64,000 nucleotides of DNA from WRGT01 sp942493035 (GCA_942493035.1 OW818666.1:806001-870000); one strand, 5' to 3'. Counted from the stretch's first letter, positions 1 through 8,899 are shown. Numbers and translations are program-made. Notes: generated from the letters alone by a model not told the origin.

Positions 1-853
1 CCTTTCCGCTGATTGTGCCTGCACTTGCCAGAACTGCGGCGCCTGCGGAATCAATTGCAACGGGATCTGTTGAGATAAAGAGATATTCATATTTTGCAAC
101 ATCTGAAGTGCTGTAGCCTCTGGGACCGTTTTTTAACATGACTCTCCAGCCGTCCAGTACGCAAAGGTCAGGTTTGCGGAGTGTGGAAAAATCTGCAATG
201 CATTGATGAAGATCTTTTCTGTGCCATTCATATCTGTCCCATACTACCCCCATGAGATTTTTCATGGATGCGGTTATGCCTGTGGAAGAATGGTGTTTAA
301 GGACCGGTACATTTATGACAACATCGCTCTGAATAAAGAGTTTATGGACAAGCGCCTCTTTAAGAATTTTACCGCGTGGTATAGTTGTCTGGATGTAGTA
401 ATCCTTTGAATTTGCCGGGACTATTTTTGCCCCGGATTTTACAGCATATTCTTCAATCCTGCTGTTTTTGTAGCAGCTTTTCCATGAATCACAAGTATGA
501 TCAAGAACATAAACTTCAGCAGCGCCAGCGTTGAAACATTCTTTTACAATCGCTCCAATGAGAGTCGGATCGGTGTTTGCTCCATATTCCGGTGTTCTGT
601 CCCATCCCATATTCGGTTTTATAAGTACGCTCTGACCCTTCTTTACGAAACGTCCCATCCCTCCAAGGTAGCTTATCCCTTTCCTGAAAAGATCATCGGG
701 ACCATTTCCCCCTTTAAGGGCTATGAGATCAAATCCGGTTTTTGATTCAGCAGCTTCAGTTAACCCGGCAAGCATGGGGAATAGAGTAAATGTAAAAAAA
801 GTACTCTCGAGTATATCTTTCAATTTCTTCAGGAATTTTCTTCTGGTAAACAT
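1..853 (-). CDS. DUF362 domain protein with Tat signal, 3' end outside window
   Basis: The frame is open from the ATG at 853 to the window edge, about 284 residues, so the C-terminus is missing. The N-terminus carries a twin-arginine export motif (TRRKFLKK) followed by a hydrophobic stretch. A GGGAGG ribosome site sits 4 bases upstream. The visible body matches the DUF362 family: a repeated Lys-Pro-Asn module (VLIKPNMGW), then DVVINVPVLKHH, then an SMKNLMGVVWD stretch, and near the edge DPVAIDSAGA. DUF362 proteins are often exported and sometimes carry ferredoxin-type clusters; their reaction is not established. No iron-sulphur cysteine motif is visible in the part present. The family call is from recognised motifs; periplasmic location is inferred from the Tat motif. 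The gene diverges from the kinase at 1647 across a repeat-rich gap. Confidence 0.75.
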   Translation of the reverse strand, partial: MFTRRKFLKKLKDILESTFFTFTLFPMLAGLTEAAESKTGFDLIALKGGNGPDDLFRKGISYLGGMGRFVKKGQSVLIKPNMGWDRTPEYGANTDPTLIGAIVKECFNAGAAEVYVLDHTCDSWKSCYKNSRIEEYAVKSGAKIVPANSKDYYIQTTIPRGKILKEALVHKLFIQSDVVINVPVLKHHSSTGITASMKNLMGVVWDRYEWHRKDLHQCIADFSTLRKPDLCVLDGWRVMLKNGPRGYSTSDVAKYEYLFISTDPVAIDSAGAAVLASAGTISGK

Positions 854-880
854 TTTACCTCCCGTTAAAATGCATTTATT

Positions 881-999
881 CAGTATTTATTCGTTAACTT
901 TTCTAAAGAAAAAAACTTTATTATCCCCTCCGCCGAAGGCGGCGGGGATATATAAATTTGTTTTTTATACTAAAAATTATATTTAGGAATAATTATTGA
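881..999 (-). repeat. Type A palindromic repeat
   Basis: This is an element of about 118 bp with AT-rich inverted arms (CAGTATTTATTC on the left, GAATAATTATTG on the right) around a GC hairpin core (CCGCCGAAGGCGGCGGGG). It lies 28 bp upstream of the DUF362 start. The orientation is given by the arm that ends in the GTTAAGGAATAAATACTG type. Similar copies occur at 1494, 4787, 13795, 29061, 35628 and 49994. Confidence 0.85.
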
Positions 1000-1008
1000 T
1001 ATTTATTA

Positions 1009-1097
1009 GTAACTACTCAAAAACCGGTGGAATTTTATCTCCGCCGCGCCACCGGCGCGGCGGAGAGCAATTTCACCACCAGTTTATGAGCAGTTAC
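1009..1097. repeat. Type B palindromic repeat
   Basis: An 89-bp near-palindrome. The arms read GTAACTACTCAAAAACCGG and CCAGTTTATGAGCAGTTAC, flanking a core hairpin CTCCGCCGCGCC/GGCGCGGCGGAG. It has the same architecture as the copies at 17234, 50108, 52054, 53803 and 56157. It sits 10 bp from the type A copy at 881. Confidence 0.85.
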
Positions 1098-1230
1098 ATT
1101 TATTATATGTTAATATAATTATTTTTCATTGTCACTTGAAAGTTTCATTATTTATAAAATATTTTTTCAGGAATCAGCATGTGTAAGCAGTAATAAATAA
1201 TAAATTTTTTACAGCAGAAAAAAGCTTTTA

Positions 1231-1256
1231 TCCCGCCGCCAAAGGCGGCGGGTATA
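1231..1256. repeat. Type A core remnant
   Basis: A core hairpin CCCGCCGCC-aaa-GGCGGCGGG followed by the TATATAT typical of type A. The arms are only partly recognisable (an AAAAAAGCTTTTA stretch on the left), so this looks like a decayed or half element. Confidence 0.6.
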
Positions 1257-1284
1257 TATGTTAAAGAATCAGCATTGATGTGTA

Positions 1285-1388
1285 CATGAATGAATTAGTA
1301 CAATTAGCTCTTCAATTCCGCTCAGCGAGCTTAATTTAACGCTGACTGAGCGGAGTCGAAGTCTGAATTCAGTACTATTTCATTCATG
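1285..1388. repeat. Inverted repeat with GCTCAGC-type inner arms
   Basis: The outer arms CATGAATGAATTAGTAC and GTACTATTTCATTCATG enclose inner arms CTTCAATTCCGCTCAGCG and CGCTGACTGAGCGGAGTCG. The inner motif resembles a short dispersed repeat seen in many unrelated bacterial genomes. No coding frame is present. Confidence 0.55.
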
Positions 1389-1493
1389 AAATGCTATAGG
1401 TTAAATGCCCATATCGATGATTATGATTATTTAATATTGCTTGAAAAATAAATATTATTTGTTATATTTACATCTCAATAGATGATTATATTT

Positions 1494-1613
1494 CAATATT
1501 TATTCCTTAACTTTTTTAAAGTAAAAAAAGCTCTATTATTCCCGCCGCCGAAGGCGGCGGGAATATATAATTCTTTATTTACACTGAAAATTGTATTTAG
1601 TAATAATTACTGA
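1494..1613 (-). repeat. Type A palindromic repeat, upstream of histidine kinase
   Basis: The left arm AATATTTATTCCTTAAC, the core CCCGCCGCCGAAGGCGGCGGG and the right arm TTTAGTAATAATTACTG make a full-length type A element. It ends 33 bp before the kinase start. It lies in inverted orientation to the copy just downstream of the same gene (4787-4906). Confidence 0.85.
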
Positions 1614-1646
1614 TTATATTTATAATTAATGAGATCAGGAAAAACG

Positions 1647-4600
1647 ATGAAAAAAACTATTCTGCTGGTTGAGGACGAATCAGTATCTTCCAGAGCTTTA
1701 TCCGCTACACTTGAAAAAAATGGTTATTTGATAGTTAAAGCTCATTCAGGAATAGATGCCGTTTCTCTGGCTCTGACAGATTTAAATATCAGTCTTATAC
1801 TGATTGATATAAATCTTGGAGATGGTATTGACGGTGCAGCTGCCGCAAAGCAGATTCTTGCATGCAGATCTTTACCTGTTATATTTCTGACTTCCCATAC
1901 TGATGAAGACTATATTGATAAACTGAAAGGTGTAACCCGTTACGGCTGTGTATTAAAAAATTCAGGAAATTTTCTTCTGATGTCATCTATCGAAATGGCT
2001 TATGAGCTTTTTTCAATGCACAAAAAAGTTCAGGAGAGTGAGGAAAAATACCGGCTTGTTTTTGATCATTCTCCCCTCGGCCTTGTCCATTTTAATGAGA
2101 ACGGAGTGATCACTACCTGCAACGATATTTTTGTCGGTATAATCGGTTCATCTCACAAAGCGCTCTCCGGGCTTGATATGTTAAAACTGCCCGATGTAAA
2201 ACTTAAACAATCTGTCATGAGTGCATTAAACGGTGGTCTGGGTCATTATGAAGATATTTATAAATCTGTAACAGCCGATAAAGCTACACCTGTAAGAATT
2301 GTCTTTGCTCCATTAAAATCAGCTGATGGTCAGATAATTGGAGGAGTCGGTGTTATTGAGGATATAACCGAACGGAAACAGGCTGTTGATCTCCTGAAGA
2401 AAACTAATGATGAACTGGAAGCTGCCAATGAAGAACTGGTGGCGACAAATGAGGAATTTGAAGCGATGAATGAAGAGCTTCTTACCAGCAACCGGGAGCT
2501 TATGCTGGAGAAGCAGAAAGCTGAGGAGAGTGAACGTAATTATCGTGAAATTTTTGATTTTTCAAACGATGCAATTTTTATTCATGATAGCCAAACCGGT
2601 GTAATACTTGATGTGAACAAAACAATGCTTTTAATGTACGGTTTTGACAGTAAAGATGAAGTTCTTAACGGAGATGTGGGCGACATCAGTGCTACAGAAG
2701 ATGGATATACAGAGGAAAAAGCCGGAGAGATGATGCGAAGTGCTATGGCATCAGATAATAAAACATTTGAATGGCGGGCAAAAAAGAAAAATGGAGAATT
2801 ATTCTGGGTAGAAGTTACTCTTAAAAATACTGTTATACGGAATGAAAACAGGATAATTGCCGCGACGCGTGATATTACTGAACGTAAGCGGATTAAAGAT
2901 GAATTAAAAGAGACGAAAGAGATATTCACTCTATTTATGGAAAACAGTCCAATCTATATTTTTTTCAAAGATGCATCTATACGATCACTCCGTTTAAGTA
3001 AAAATTATGAACAGATGCTTGGCAGACCGATTAGTGAGCTTATCGGAAAAACAATGGATGAGCTTTTCCCTTCAGACTTTGCTAAAAAGATGATTGAAGA
3101 TGATAAGAGGATTCTGAATGAAGGTAAACTTATCAGCATAGAAGAGGAATTTGACGGGCATTATTATCATACAATCAAGTATCCGATTTTTCTTAATGGT
3201 AAACCTGAGTATCTGGCCGGTTATACGATCGATATTACAGAACGGAAATTTGCGGAGGGAAAACTTGCATCTGAAAAAGAACGTCTTTCTGTAACTCTCA
3301 GAAGTATTGGTGATGGTGTTATTACCACGGATATAAAAGGTAATGTGGAAATGTTAAATAGAGTTGCCGAAGAGCTGACGGGATGGAAACAGGCTGATGC
3401 ATATGGAAAACCTGTTGGAGATATTTTTAATATCGTAAATGAAAATACCCGTAAACCTCAGGAGAGTCCAATTCTGAGAGCATTACAGACTGGAAGATTT
3501 GAGGATTCAACAAATCATAACATCCTGATTTCAAAAGATGGTTCAGAAAGAATTATTATGGAGAGCGGTTCACCGATAAAAGATAAAGATAGCAATACTA
3601 TCGGTGTGGTTCTTGTATTTAGGGATATTACTGATAAACGTAAGTTTGAAGATACGGTACGGAACTCACAGAAACTTGAATCACTAGGTGTTCTTGCCGG
3701 AGGTATTGCTCATGATTTTAATAATCTGCTGGGAGGTATTTTCGGCAGTTTAGATCTGGCCAAATTAAAAAATAAAGATACTAACCTTAATGCTTATTTT
3801 GACGGAGCACTCGGAGTAATTGACAGAGCACGCGGATTAACTCAGCAGCTCCTAACTTTTTCAAGAGGCGGTACTCCGGTTATGAAAACCGGATGTCTTA
3901 CACCATTTATTCAGGATACTGTTCAATTTGCACTTAGCGGATCAAACGTATCATGCAGGTTCGATATTCCTGAGGATCTTTATCTCTGCTATTTTGACAA
4001 AAATCAGATCGGCCAGGTTATCGATAATTTAATAATCAATGCACAGCAGTCGATGCCCACGGGTGGAATTATTGATGTCTCTGCAAGGAATACTTGTCTG
4101 GGAGAGAAGGGGCATCTGCTGCTCACTCCTGGGAATTATGTTGTTATTTCTATAAAAGATAAAGGTATTGGTATTTCAAAGGAGATAATGCCTTTTATTT
4201 TTGATCCGTTTTTTTCCACTAAAACAAAAGGTCACGGACTGGGACTTGCTACAAGTTTTTCAATTATAAACAGGCATGGAGGAGCTATTGAAGCTGAATC
4301 TCTCCCGGCAGGGGGGACTGCTTTTCATATATTTCTCCCGGAGTCAGCACAAACTGCCGAAACTGATCTTGAAAAGAATTTTATATTTCATAAGGGCGAG
4401 GGTAAAATCCTTGTGATGGATGATGAGGAGATTATTCTTAATATCCTCAGCGAGATGCTCTCCGAGTTCGGTTATACAGTAATTACCATGAAAGATGGTG
4501 CGGAAATATTAAAGTTTTTCGTAGAAGAACAGAGTCGTAACAATAGTTTTACAGCGATGATATTTGATCTTACAGTTCCGGGAGGGATGGGTGGAATTGA

Positions 4601-4778
4601 AACTGCGGCTGAGATAAAGAAAATAGATCCATCTATTCCGGTGTTTGTTTCAAGCGGATATTCTGAAGATCCGGCAATGGCTAATCCCCGGGACTACGGA
4701 TTTACAGGGAGTATACGGAAACCATTTCAGTTAAATGAACTTGCTGAAATGCTTGAGAAACATCTGGGGAAGAACTGA
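1647..4778 (+). CDS. Hybrid sensor histidine kinase (REC-4xPAS-HK-REC)
   Basis: A soluble-looking 1043-residue signalling kinase. In order it has: an N-terminal receiver (VEDES; phosphoacceptor Asp54 in LIDINLG); a first PAS near 133-240; a Glu/Asn-rich coiled coil near 245-295; three further PAS units, each ending in a DITER- or DITDK-type motif; an H-box GGIAHDFNN with His689; an ATPase domain with the N-box DNLIINAQ, the DKGIGIS loop and GHGLGLA; and a C-terminal receiver with Asp974 (IFDLTVPGG). No membrane segment is seen, so it probably senses cytoplasmic signals. The ATG at 1629 is possible, but 1647 begins directly with MKKTILLVEDES and has AGGA upstream. The output is unknown, since no DNA-binding domain is attached and no partner regulator is adjacent. 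Confidence 0.9.
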   Translation: MKKTILLVEDESVSSRALSATLEKNGYLIVKAHSGIDAVSLALTDLNISLILIDINLGDGIDGAAAAKQILACRSLPVIFLTSHTDEDYIDKLKGVTRYGCVLKNSGNFLLMSSIEMAYELFSMHKKVQESEEKYRLVFDHSPLGLVHFNENGVITTCNDIFVGIIGSSHKALSGLDMLKLPDVKLKQSVMSALNGGLGHYEDIYKSVTADKATPVRIVFAPLKSADGQIIGGVGVIEDITERKQAVDLLKKTNDELEAANEELVATNEEFEAMNEELLTSNRELMLEKQKAEESERNYREIFDFSNDAIFIHDSQTGVILDVNKTMLLMYGFDSKDEVLNGDVGDISATEDGYTEEKAGEMMRSAMASDNKTFEWRAKKKNGELFWVEVTLKNTVIRNENRIIAATRDITERKRIKDELKETKEIFTLFMENSPIYIFFKDASIRSLRLSKNYEQMLGRPISELIGKTMDELFPSDFAKKMIEDDKRILNEGKLISIEEEFDGHYYHTIKYPIFLNGKPEYLAGYTIDITERKFAEGKLASEKERLSVTLRSIGDGVITTDIKGNVEMLNRVAEELTGWKQADAYGKPVGDIFNIVNENTRKPQESPILRALQTGRFEDSTNHNILISKDGSERIIMESGSPIKDKDSNTIGVVLVFRDITDKRKFEDTVRNSQKLESLGVLAGGIAHDFNNLLGGIFGSLDLAKLKNKDTNLNAYFDGALGVIDRARGLTQQLLTFSRGGTPVMKTGCLTPFIQDTVQFALSGSNVSCRFDIPEDLYLCYFDKNQIGQVIDNLIINAQQSMPTGGIIDVSARNTCLGEKGHLLLTPGNYVVISIKDKGIGISKEIMPFIFDPFFSTKTKGHGLGLATSFSIINRHGGAIEAESLPAGGTAFHIFLPESAQTAETDLEKNFIFHKGEGKILVMDDEEIILNILSEMLSEFGYTVITMKDGAEILKFFVEEQSRNNSFTAMIFDLTVPGGMGGIETAAEIKKIDPSIPVFVSSGYSEDPAMANPRDYGFTGSIRKPFQLNELAEMLEKHLGKN

Positions 4779-4786
4779 ATTTTATT

Positions 4787-4906
4787 AGTAATTATTCCTG
4801 AATATAATTTTTAGAGTAAAAGACAAAAAATAGATATCCCCGCCGACTTTGGTGGCGAGGATAATAGAGCTTTATTTACTTTTGAAAAGTTAAGGAATAA
4901 ACACTG
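4787..4906 (+). repeat. Type A palindromic repeat, downstream of histidine kinase
   Basis: It starts 8 bp after the kinase stop. The arms AGTAATTATTCCTG and GTTAAGGAATAAACACTG surround a degenerate core (CCCCGCCGACTTTGGTGGCGAGG). It is inverted relative to the copy at 1494, so the kinase gene is bracketed by an inverted pair. Confidence 0.8.
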
Positions 4907-4938
4907 GAATTTTATAAGAATAACAGAGGAACATCGGG

Positions 4939-5397
4939 ATGAACGATAACAGTGAATTTAAATTGAACAGCAGATACACAGAGATGGTTTTGTCACTCCC
5001 TGACGATAAAAGAAAATTTATTGAAAAGCATTCAATGGTGCTCACTGAAAGTATGTTATGGATTACTCAAAAGGAGAACGCTTTCCCGCGGAAAGTATGC
5101 AGACATGAATTTATGGAGAAGAGTGATATCATCGGTCTGCTCTTCCGGTATAATGAAGTCTGCTTTGCAAAGGTTAACTATTTCCGTTCTCATATATCAT
5201 CATTTGAACCTTATAAATATCATTATAAAAACGGATTTATCATTACAGAATTGTGGGATGCCGAGTTTTTAAAACACAAATGTTCAGGTTATATATTTGA
5301 TATAAGATATCTGAACAGTATTAAAGAGATAGAAAAATTCCGTGAACTTTGTATATTTCTGGAAGAGTACGATCAGTGTGTGTCACACGAAGAGTGA
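4939..5397 (+). CDS. Hypothetical protein, 152 aa
   Basis: I do not recognise this protein. It starts 33 bp after a type A repeat, with an AGAGGA ribosome site. The product is soluble-looking, mildly acidic, with no signal peptide or membrane segment. It is rich in aromatic residues, with scattered cysteines that form no clear metal motif. It shares its strand with the kinase upstream but is separated from it by the repeat, so co-transcription is uncertain. It is convergent with the TetR gene 9 bp away. A role in the kinase pathway is possible from position only. The ribosome site and an uninterrupted 459-bp frame support a real gene. Confidence 0.6.
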   Translation: MNDNSEFKLNSRYTEMVLSLPDDKRKFIEKHSMVLTESMLWITQKENAFPRKVCRHEFMEKSDIIGLLFRYNEVCFAKVNYFRSHISSFEPYKYHYKNGFIITELWDAEFLKHKCSGYIFDIRYLNSIKEIEKFRELCIFLEEYDQCVSHEE

Positions 5398-5406
5398 CCG
5401 GCATAT

Positions 5407-6099
5407 TTATTTACTCATGGCTTTCTTTAAGAAGTAAATGATCTCTTTTCTGATCTTTTCATCGTGAGAAAGTGAACTCTTTCCTGCAAAAATTTTCATT
5501 CTCTCCTTGTAATATTCAGTTGAGTAAGAGAATTGAAGGAGCAAAAGAATATTGTCGATGCAGAACGATGCAGTTTCAATGCTGATCCCGGGATCAAGAG
5601 TCCCGTCACTCATTGCCGATGTTAAAGCCGCTTTGTAGAAATTCGATGAAACAGTCTCCATTTTGAGAGACAGCTTTTTTGACATTTCAGCCATGCCCTG
5701 CGTAGTAGCCTCGAGATATAACTGATTGAGCAGACTGAACTCTCTTGAATATTTCTGAATATGTTTTATGATCTCTTCTAGTTTATCAAAAACAGTTCCG
5801 TTAATAAGATCAATTTCAGAAAGTGAATGTTCAATTATTCTATAGCCATCATCAATTGCGGTAAGAAATAGATTCTCCTTCGAATCGAAGTACTGGTACA
5901 TCGATCCGATGCTTATGCCCGCATTTTTTGCTATAACATTTATATTCGCCGCATTAAAACCCTTCGATGAAAATTCAATAACTGCAGCTTCCAGAATTGT
6001 TTTCCGTTTGCTGTCCGGGATTTTCTCAAAAGTTTCAGTGTGGTATTTTTCCTGTTTCGGTTTTTTACTTCTGACCGGATCAGTAATCTCTTTTTTCAT
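5407..6099 (-). CDS. TetR-family transcriptional regulator
   Basis: A 230-residue repressor-type protein with an N-terminal helix-turn-helix near residues 40-85 (KRKTILEAAVIEFSSKGF, then AGISIGSMYQYFDSKENLF) and a helical ligand-binding domain. It has a basic extension of about 32 residues before the DNA-binding domain. An AGGA ribosome site is upstream. It lies downstream of, and on the same strand as, the transketolase/aminotransferase operon, separated by 127 bp that hold a GC-rich hairpin. It is the natural candidate to bind the inverted repeat at 10992-11005 in that operon's promoter; this is inference from position. Members of the family often sense small hydrophobic ligands, which would fit a lipid-related operon. 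Confidence 0.85.
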   Translation of the reverse strand: MKKEITDPVRSKKPKQEKYHTETFEKIPDSKRKTILEAAVIEFSSKGFNAANINVIAKNAGISIGSMYQYFDSKENLFLTAIDDGYRIIEHSLSEIDLINGTVFDKLEEIIKHIQKYSREFSLLNQLYLEATTQGMAEMSKKLSLKMETVSSNFYKAALTSAMSDGTLDPGISIETASFCIDNILLLLQFSYSTEYYKERMKIFAGKSSLSHDEKIRKEIIYFLKKAMSK

Positions 6100-6165
6100 T
6101 AATTATTCCTGTATATGTTTGAGTATGGATATAATTATTTTCCGCAGAATAAAGTCTATTATTTT

Positions 6166-6202
6166 ATGCTTTGCCCCCTCCTGGAGTGCGGGGGCAAAGC
6201 AT
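6166..6202. terminator. Hairpin between SCP2-like gene and TetR gene
   Basis: A stem ATGCTTTGCCCCC/GGGGGCAAAGCAT with a short loop. It lies 25 bp downstream of the SCP2-like stop on the minus strand. A T-run follows on the plus strand rather than on the minus strand, so as a terminator of the minus-strand operon it is imperfect. It may instead be a repeat-derived hairpin. Confidence 0.5.
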
Positions 6203-6226
6203 ATAGAGTGTTTTTTTAATCATTTA

Positions 6227-7003
6227 TCATGTCAGCATCGCCTGTATTCTCTGCATAAAGTCGTTCAGCTGTGCCGCATACTCCGGTGCGCCTTCAACAG
6301 AAACGTAGCCTTTCCCTACAGCATCTACAAACTCCGCGTCTCTGAGAAGAACAGCGAGTGCTCCGTCTACTCCATGAAATTTCATGTGGAGGAACGGGCG
6401 TTTTCTCTGGTAGAATCCGCGTCCAGCTTTACTGTTCCCTGCTTTGACCCTTAAATATGCAGCAATATCCTCTCCATCAACTGATATCTGGTAAATTCTG
6501 TCCGGCTGTTTTGTAGTCCATTTTATCATGTCCGGATCTCCGCCCTTGTTGTATTGACTGAGCGCAGTTGTTATCATGTAAAACGAAAGCTTTACTTTTA
6601 ACTTTTTCTTCTGAGGATCTTTTGGTCTTGCGTTGGGCATTAATATTTTAAGTGAAAGGAGAAGTGATAATGTCTTAATCAGCAGCGGCACATTAGTTAA
6701 ACCTTTTATTGATGGGATAACAGGCTTACCCGCAAGCATGTCGTTCATTTTTTTTACAGATTTAAATGTGAATGTAATGTCCGGATCGGGACAGATTCCA
6801 TACTCAACTTTAAATTCTCCATCGTTGAAAACAAGCCATGCGCCAACCGGACCCTTGTCGTCCTTTGCAATAAACTGAACTTCAGCTTTAACATTCTGAA
6901 ATTTCTTTTTCATCCCTGCGTCATCTTCGAGGATAACCTTTATTATCGGGAATACAGCTCTGAAAAACAGTCTTGCCGTAAGAAGCTCTCTCTCTGTGGC
7001 CAT
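6227..7003 (-). CDS. SCP2-like (sterol carrier) protein
   Basis: A 258-residue protein in which I see two tandem SCP2-type segments. The first holds VGAWLVFNDGEFKVEYG followed by DPDITFTFKSVKKMNDMLAGK. The second lies near residues 160-255 with ISVDGEDIAAYLRVKAG and a closing AEFVDAVGKGYVSVEG. SCP2 folds hold a hydrophobic tunnel and bind lipids or acyl chains. No signal peptide is present, so it should be cytoplasmic. It is the last gene of the operon, 3 bp after the transketolase C-subunit gene. It resembles the first gene (10167-10928) in layout and segment order, suggesting an ancient duplication. Whether it acts as a carrier or as a lipid-binding scaffold for the enzymes is inference. 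Confidence 0.65.
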   Translation of the reverse strand: MATERELLTARLFFRAVFPIIKVILEDDAGMKKKFQNVKAEVQFIAKDDKGPVGAWLVFNDGEFKVEYGICPDPDITFTFKSVKKMNDMLAGKPVIPSIKGLTNVPLLIKTLSLLLSLKILMPNARPKDPQKKKLKVKLSFYMITTALSQYNKGGDPDMIKWTTKQPDRIYQISVDGEDIAAYLRVKAGNSKAGRGFYQRKRPFLHMKFHGVDGALAVLLRDAEFVDAVGKGYVSVEGAPEYAAQLNDFMQRIQAMLT

Positions 7004-7006
7004 TTT

Positions 7007-8026
7007 CTATACCTCATCCTCCCAGCTTTCATCCTCCTCAAAATCTCTCCCCATAACCTCTCGGACTTTTTCAACTATGCTGTCGCAGTCCAGTTTATAG
7101 TGACAGTACAGATCTTCGGGGTATCCCACGACACAGTAACAGTCCGGAATCCCGACTTTTTCAAAGGCGCATCCCTTTCCACTCTGTGCAATTACATCCG
7201 CAACAGCGCTTCCAAGTCCACCGTGAATATTGTGGTCCTCAAAAGTAATGATACGTCTTGTTTCAGTGAGAGCTTTCATTATAATCTCTTCATCAAGGGG
7301 TTTAAGGGTATGCATATTGATAACTCTTACAGATAGTCCATCGCTCTCTTTGAGAATCTTTGCAGCCTCAGCTGCCTGAAGCACTGTCACTCCGCAGCAT
7401 ATGAGTGTAATATCAGTGCCATCCTGAATTGTAACAGCTTTACCTATTTTAAATCCGTAGTCTTCATCTTTATAAAAAGTAGGTTCAAATCCCCGGCCTA
7501 TCCGTATATAGACCGGTCCTTTATAATCTATACACGCCCGAACGGCTGCTGCAGTTTCGATTCCGTCTGCCGGTACGATGACGGTCATGTTCGCAAGGGC
7601 GCGCATGATTGCAATATCCTCAGTACAGTGGTGAGTCGTCCCTGCCGCACCGAAAGACACTCCTCCGTGAGTAGCGATCATCTTCACATTGAGATTCTGA
7701 TAGCAGATATCTGTCCGGACCTGCTCAAGTCCGCGCATTGCTGTAAATGCAGCCATAGTCGATACAAAGGGGAGGAGTCCCGACTTTGCAAGGCCCGCTG
7801 CAATTCCGAACATATTCTGTTCAGCAATTCCCACATTGAAAAATCTGTCTGGAAACTTATCCCCGAACAGACCGATTTTTGTAGACTTTCCAAGATCCGC
7901 CGTAAGTCCTACTATATCTGCATGCTTTTCACCGAGTTCACATAATACCGTGCCGTAAATCTCTGCCTGAGTCATTGTATTTGCGTCATAGACTGTCCAT
8001 GTAGTTCCTGTTATCTCTTTAGCCAT
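7007..8026 (-). CDS. Transketolase, C-terminal subunit
   Basis: A 339-residue protein with the pyrimidine-binding and C-terminal domains of transketolase. The conserved activating glutamate is Glu69 in FNVGIAEQNM. A THGGVSFGAAGTTHHCTEDIA loop and the typical HTLKPLDEE/HNIHGGLGSA ends follow. It pairs with the N-terminal subunit encoded 31 bp upstream. Split transketolases of this size are common and are not frameshifts. The family transfers a two-carbon ketol unit from a ketose to an aldehyde using thiamine diphosphate. In central metabolism the enzyme is usually in one piece or near pentose-phosphate genes, whereas here it sits with an aminotransferase and SCP2-like proteins, so a dedicated biosynthetic role is likely. 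The aldehyde acceptor is unknown. Confidence 0.85.
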   Translation of the reverse strand: MAKEITGTTWTVYDANTMTQAEIYGTVLCELGEKHADIVGLTADLGKSTKIGLFGDKFPDRFFNVGIAEQNMFGIAAGLAKSGLLPFVSTMAAFTAMRGLEQVRTDICYQNLNVKMIATHGGVSFGAAGTTHHCTEDIAIMRALANMTVIVPADGIETAAAVRACIDYKGPVYIRIGRGFEPTFYKDEDYGFKIGKAVTIQDGTDITLICCGVTVLQAAEAAKILKESDGLSVRVINMHTLKPLDEEIIMKALTETRRIITFEDHNIHGGLGSAVADVIAQSGKGCAFEKVGIPDCYCVVGYPEDLYCHYKLDCDSIVEKVREVMGRDFEEDESWEDEV

Positions 8027-8057
8027 TATATTTCTCCTTCACAAGATCTCTGATTTT

Positions 8058-8888
8058 TTAGCCGCGGTCAACTGATGAGTGTGCTTTTTCCGCAAGCTCC
8101 GAGTCAATGCTGCCATAGTGCCATTTCACCTGATTCTCCATGAAATCGACACCTTTACCCTTCACTGTATCGGCAATAATCATTACCGGTGCTGTCTTCT
8201 CCGCATGAGCAAAATCTATTGCATCTGCCAGTGACTGGTAATTGTGGCCGTCAACCTCTTTCACAATAAATCCGAAAGCTCTCCATTTGTCCGCAAAGGG
8301 TTCCACTGACATTATCTCTTCAGTCTTCCCGTCAATCATGAGCCTGTTCCGGTCAACAAAGGTAATAAGATTGGTCACTTTAAAATGAGCAGCAGCCATT
8401 GCGGCTTCCCATACGCTCCCTTCGTTGCACTCCCCATCTCCAAGAATGCAGTAGGTTTTCCAGCTCTTCTTCTGAAGTCTTGCACCAAGAGCCAGTCCTA
8501 CTGCCATGGAAAGTCCGTGTCCAAGTGATCCGGTTGATACATCAACACCCTTCACTTTGAGGCTGTCCAGGTGCATCCCGAACTTGGACATAAAGTGATT
8601 AAAATCTTTAAGTTCATCTCTGTCAAAATATCCCCTGTTTGCAAGAACCGGAGCATAACCGGCCCCTCCATGACCTTTTGATAATACAACTCTGTCCCTC
8701 TCTTCCCAATCCGGTTTTGCAGGATCGATGTTCAGATACTTGAAGTAGAGCAGGGTCATTATCTCAACCATACTTAGCCCGCCGCCGATATGTGCACCAC
8801 CGGCCCATACAGTTGTGTCAATAATGTCATGTCTGATTTTACGCGCTGTTTCTGTAAGACTCTTAATTTCAAGTTCAGTGATCGGCAT
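8058..8888 (-). CDS. Transketolase, N-terminal (ThDP-binding) subunit
   Basis: A 276-residue protein with the thiamine-diphosphate motif GDGECNEGSVWEAA (Gly150-Asp-Gly) closing at Asn181 (VDRN). His33 lies in AHIGGGLS, and SKGHGGAGYA and GSLGHGLSMAVG are in the expected places. It starts 11 bp after the aminotransferase stop. The C-subunit starts 31 bp downstream, so the two should be made together. The first substrate loop is AHIGG where many transketolases have GHPGG. That hints at altered donor or acceptor preference but proves nothing. It is the partner of the 7007-8026 product; together they equal one full transketolase. Confidence 0.87.
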   Translation of the reverse strand: MPITELEIKSLTETARKIRHDIIDTTVWAGGAHIGGGLSMVEIMTLLYFKYLNIDPAKPDWEERDRVVLSKGHGGAGYAPVLANRGYFDRDELKDFNHFMSKFGMHLDSLKVKGVDVSTGSLGHGLSMAVGLALGARLQKKSWKTYCILGDGECNEGSVWEAAMAAAHFKVTNLITFVDRNRLMIDGKTEEIMSVEPFADKWRAFGFIVKEVDGHNYQSLADAIDFAHAEKTAPVMIIADTVKGKGVDFMENQVKWHYGSIDSELAEKAHSSVDRG

Positions 8889-8899
8889 TTTAAATCTCC

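Noticed and set aside
203..986. Plus-strand short frames in the first kilobase
   Set aside because: They run antisense to the DUF362 gene, whose minus-strand frame has clear motifs and a ribosome site.
7007..8888. Frameshifted single transketolase gene
   Set aside because: The N- and C-parts end and begin at normal domain borders and are separated by 31 bp with a fresh start; two-subunit transketolases are common.
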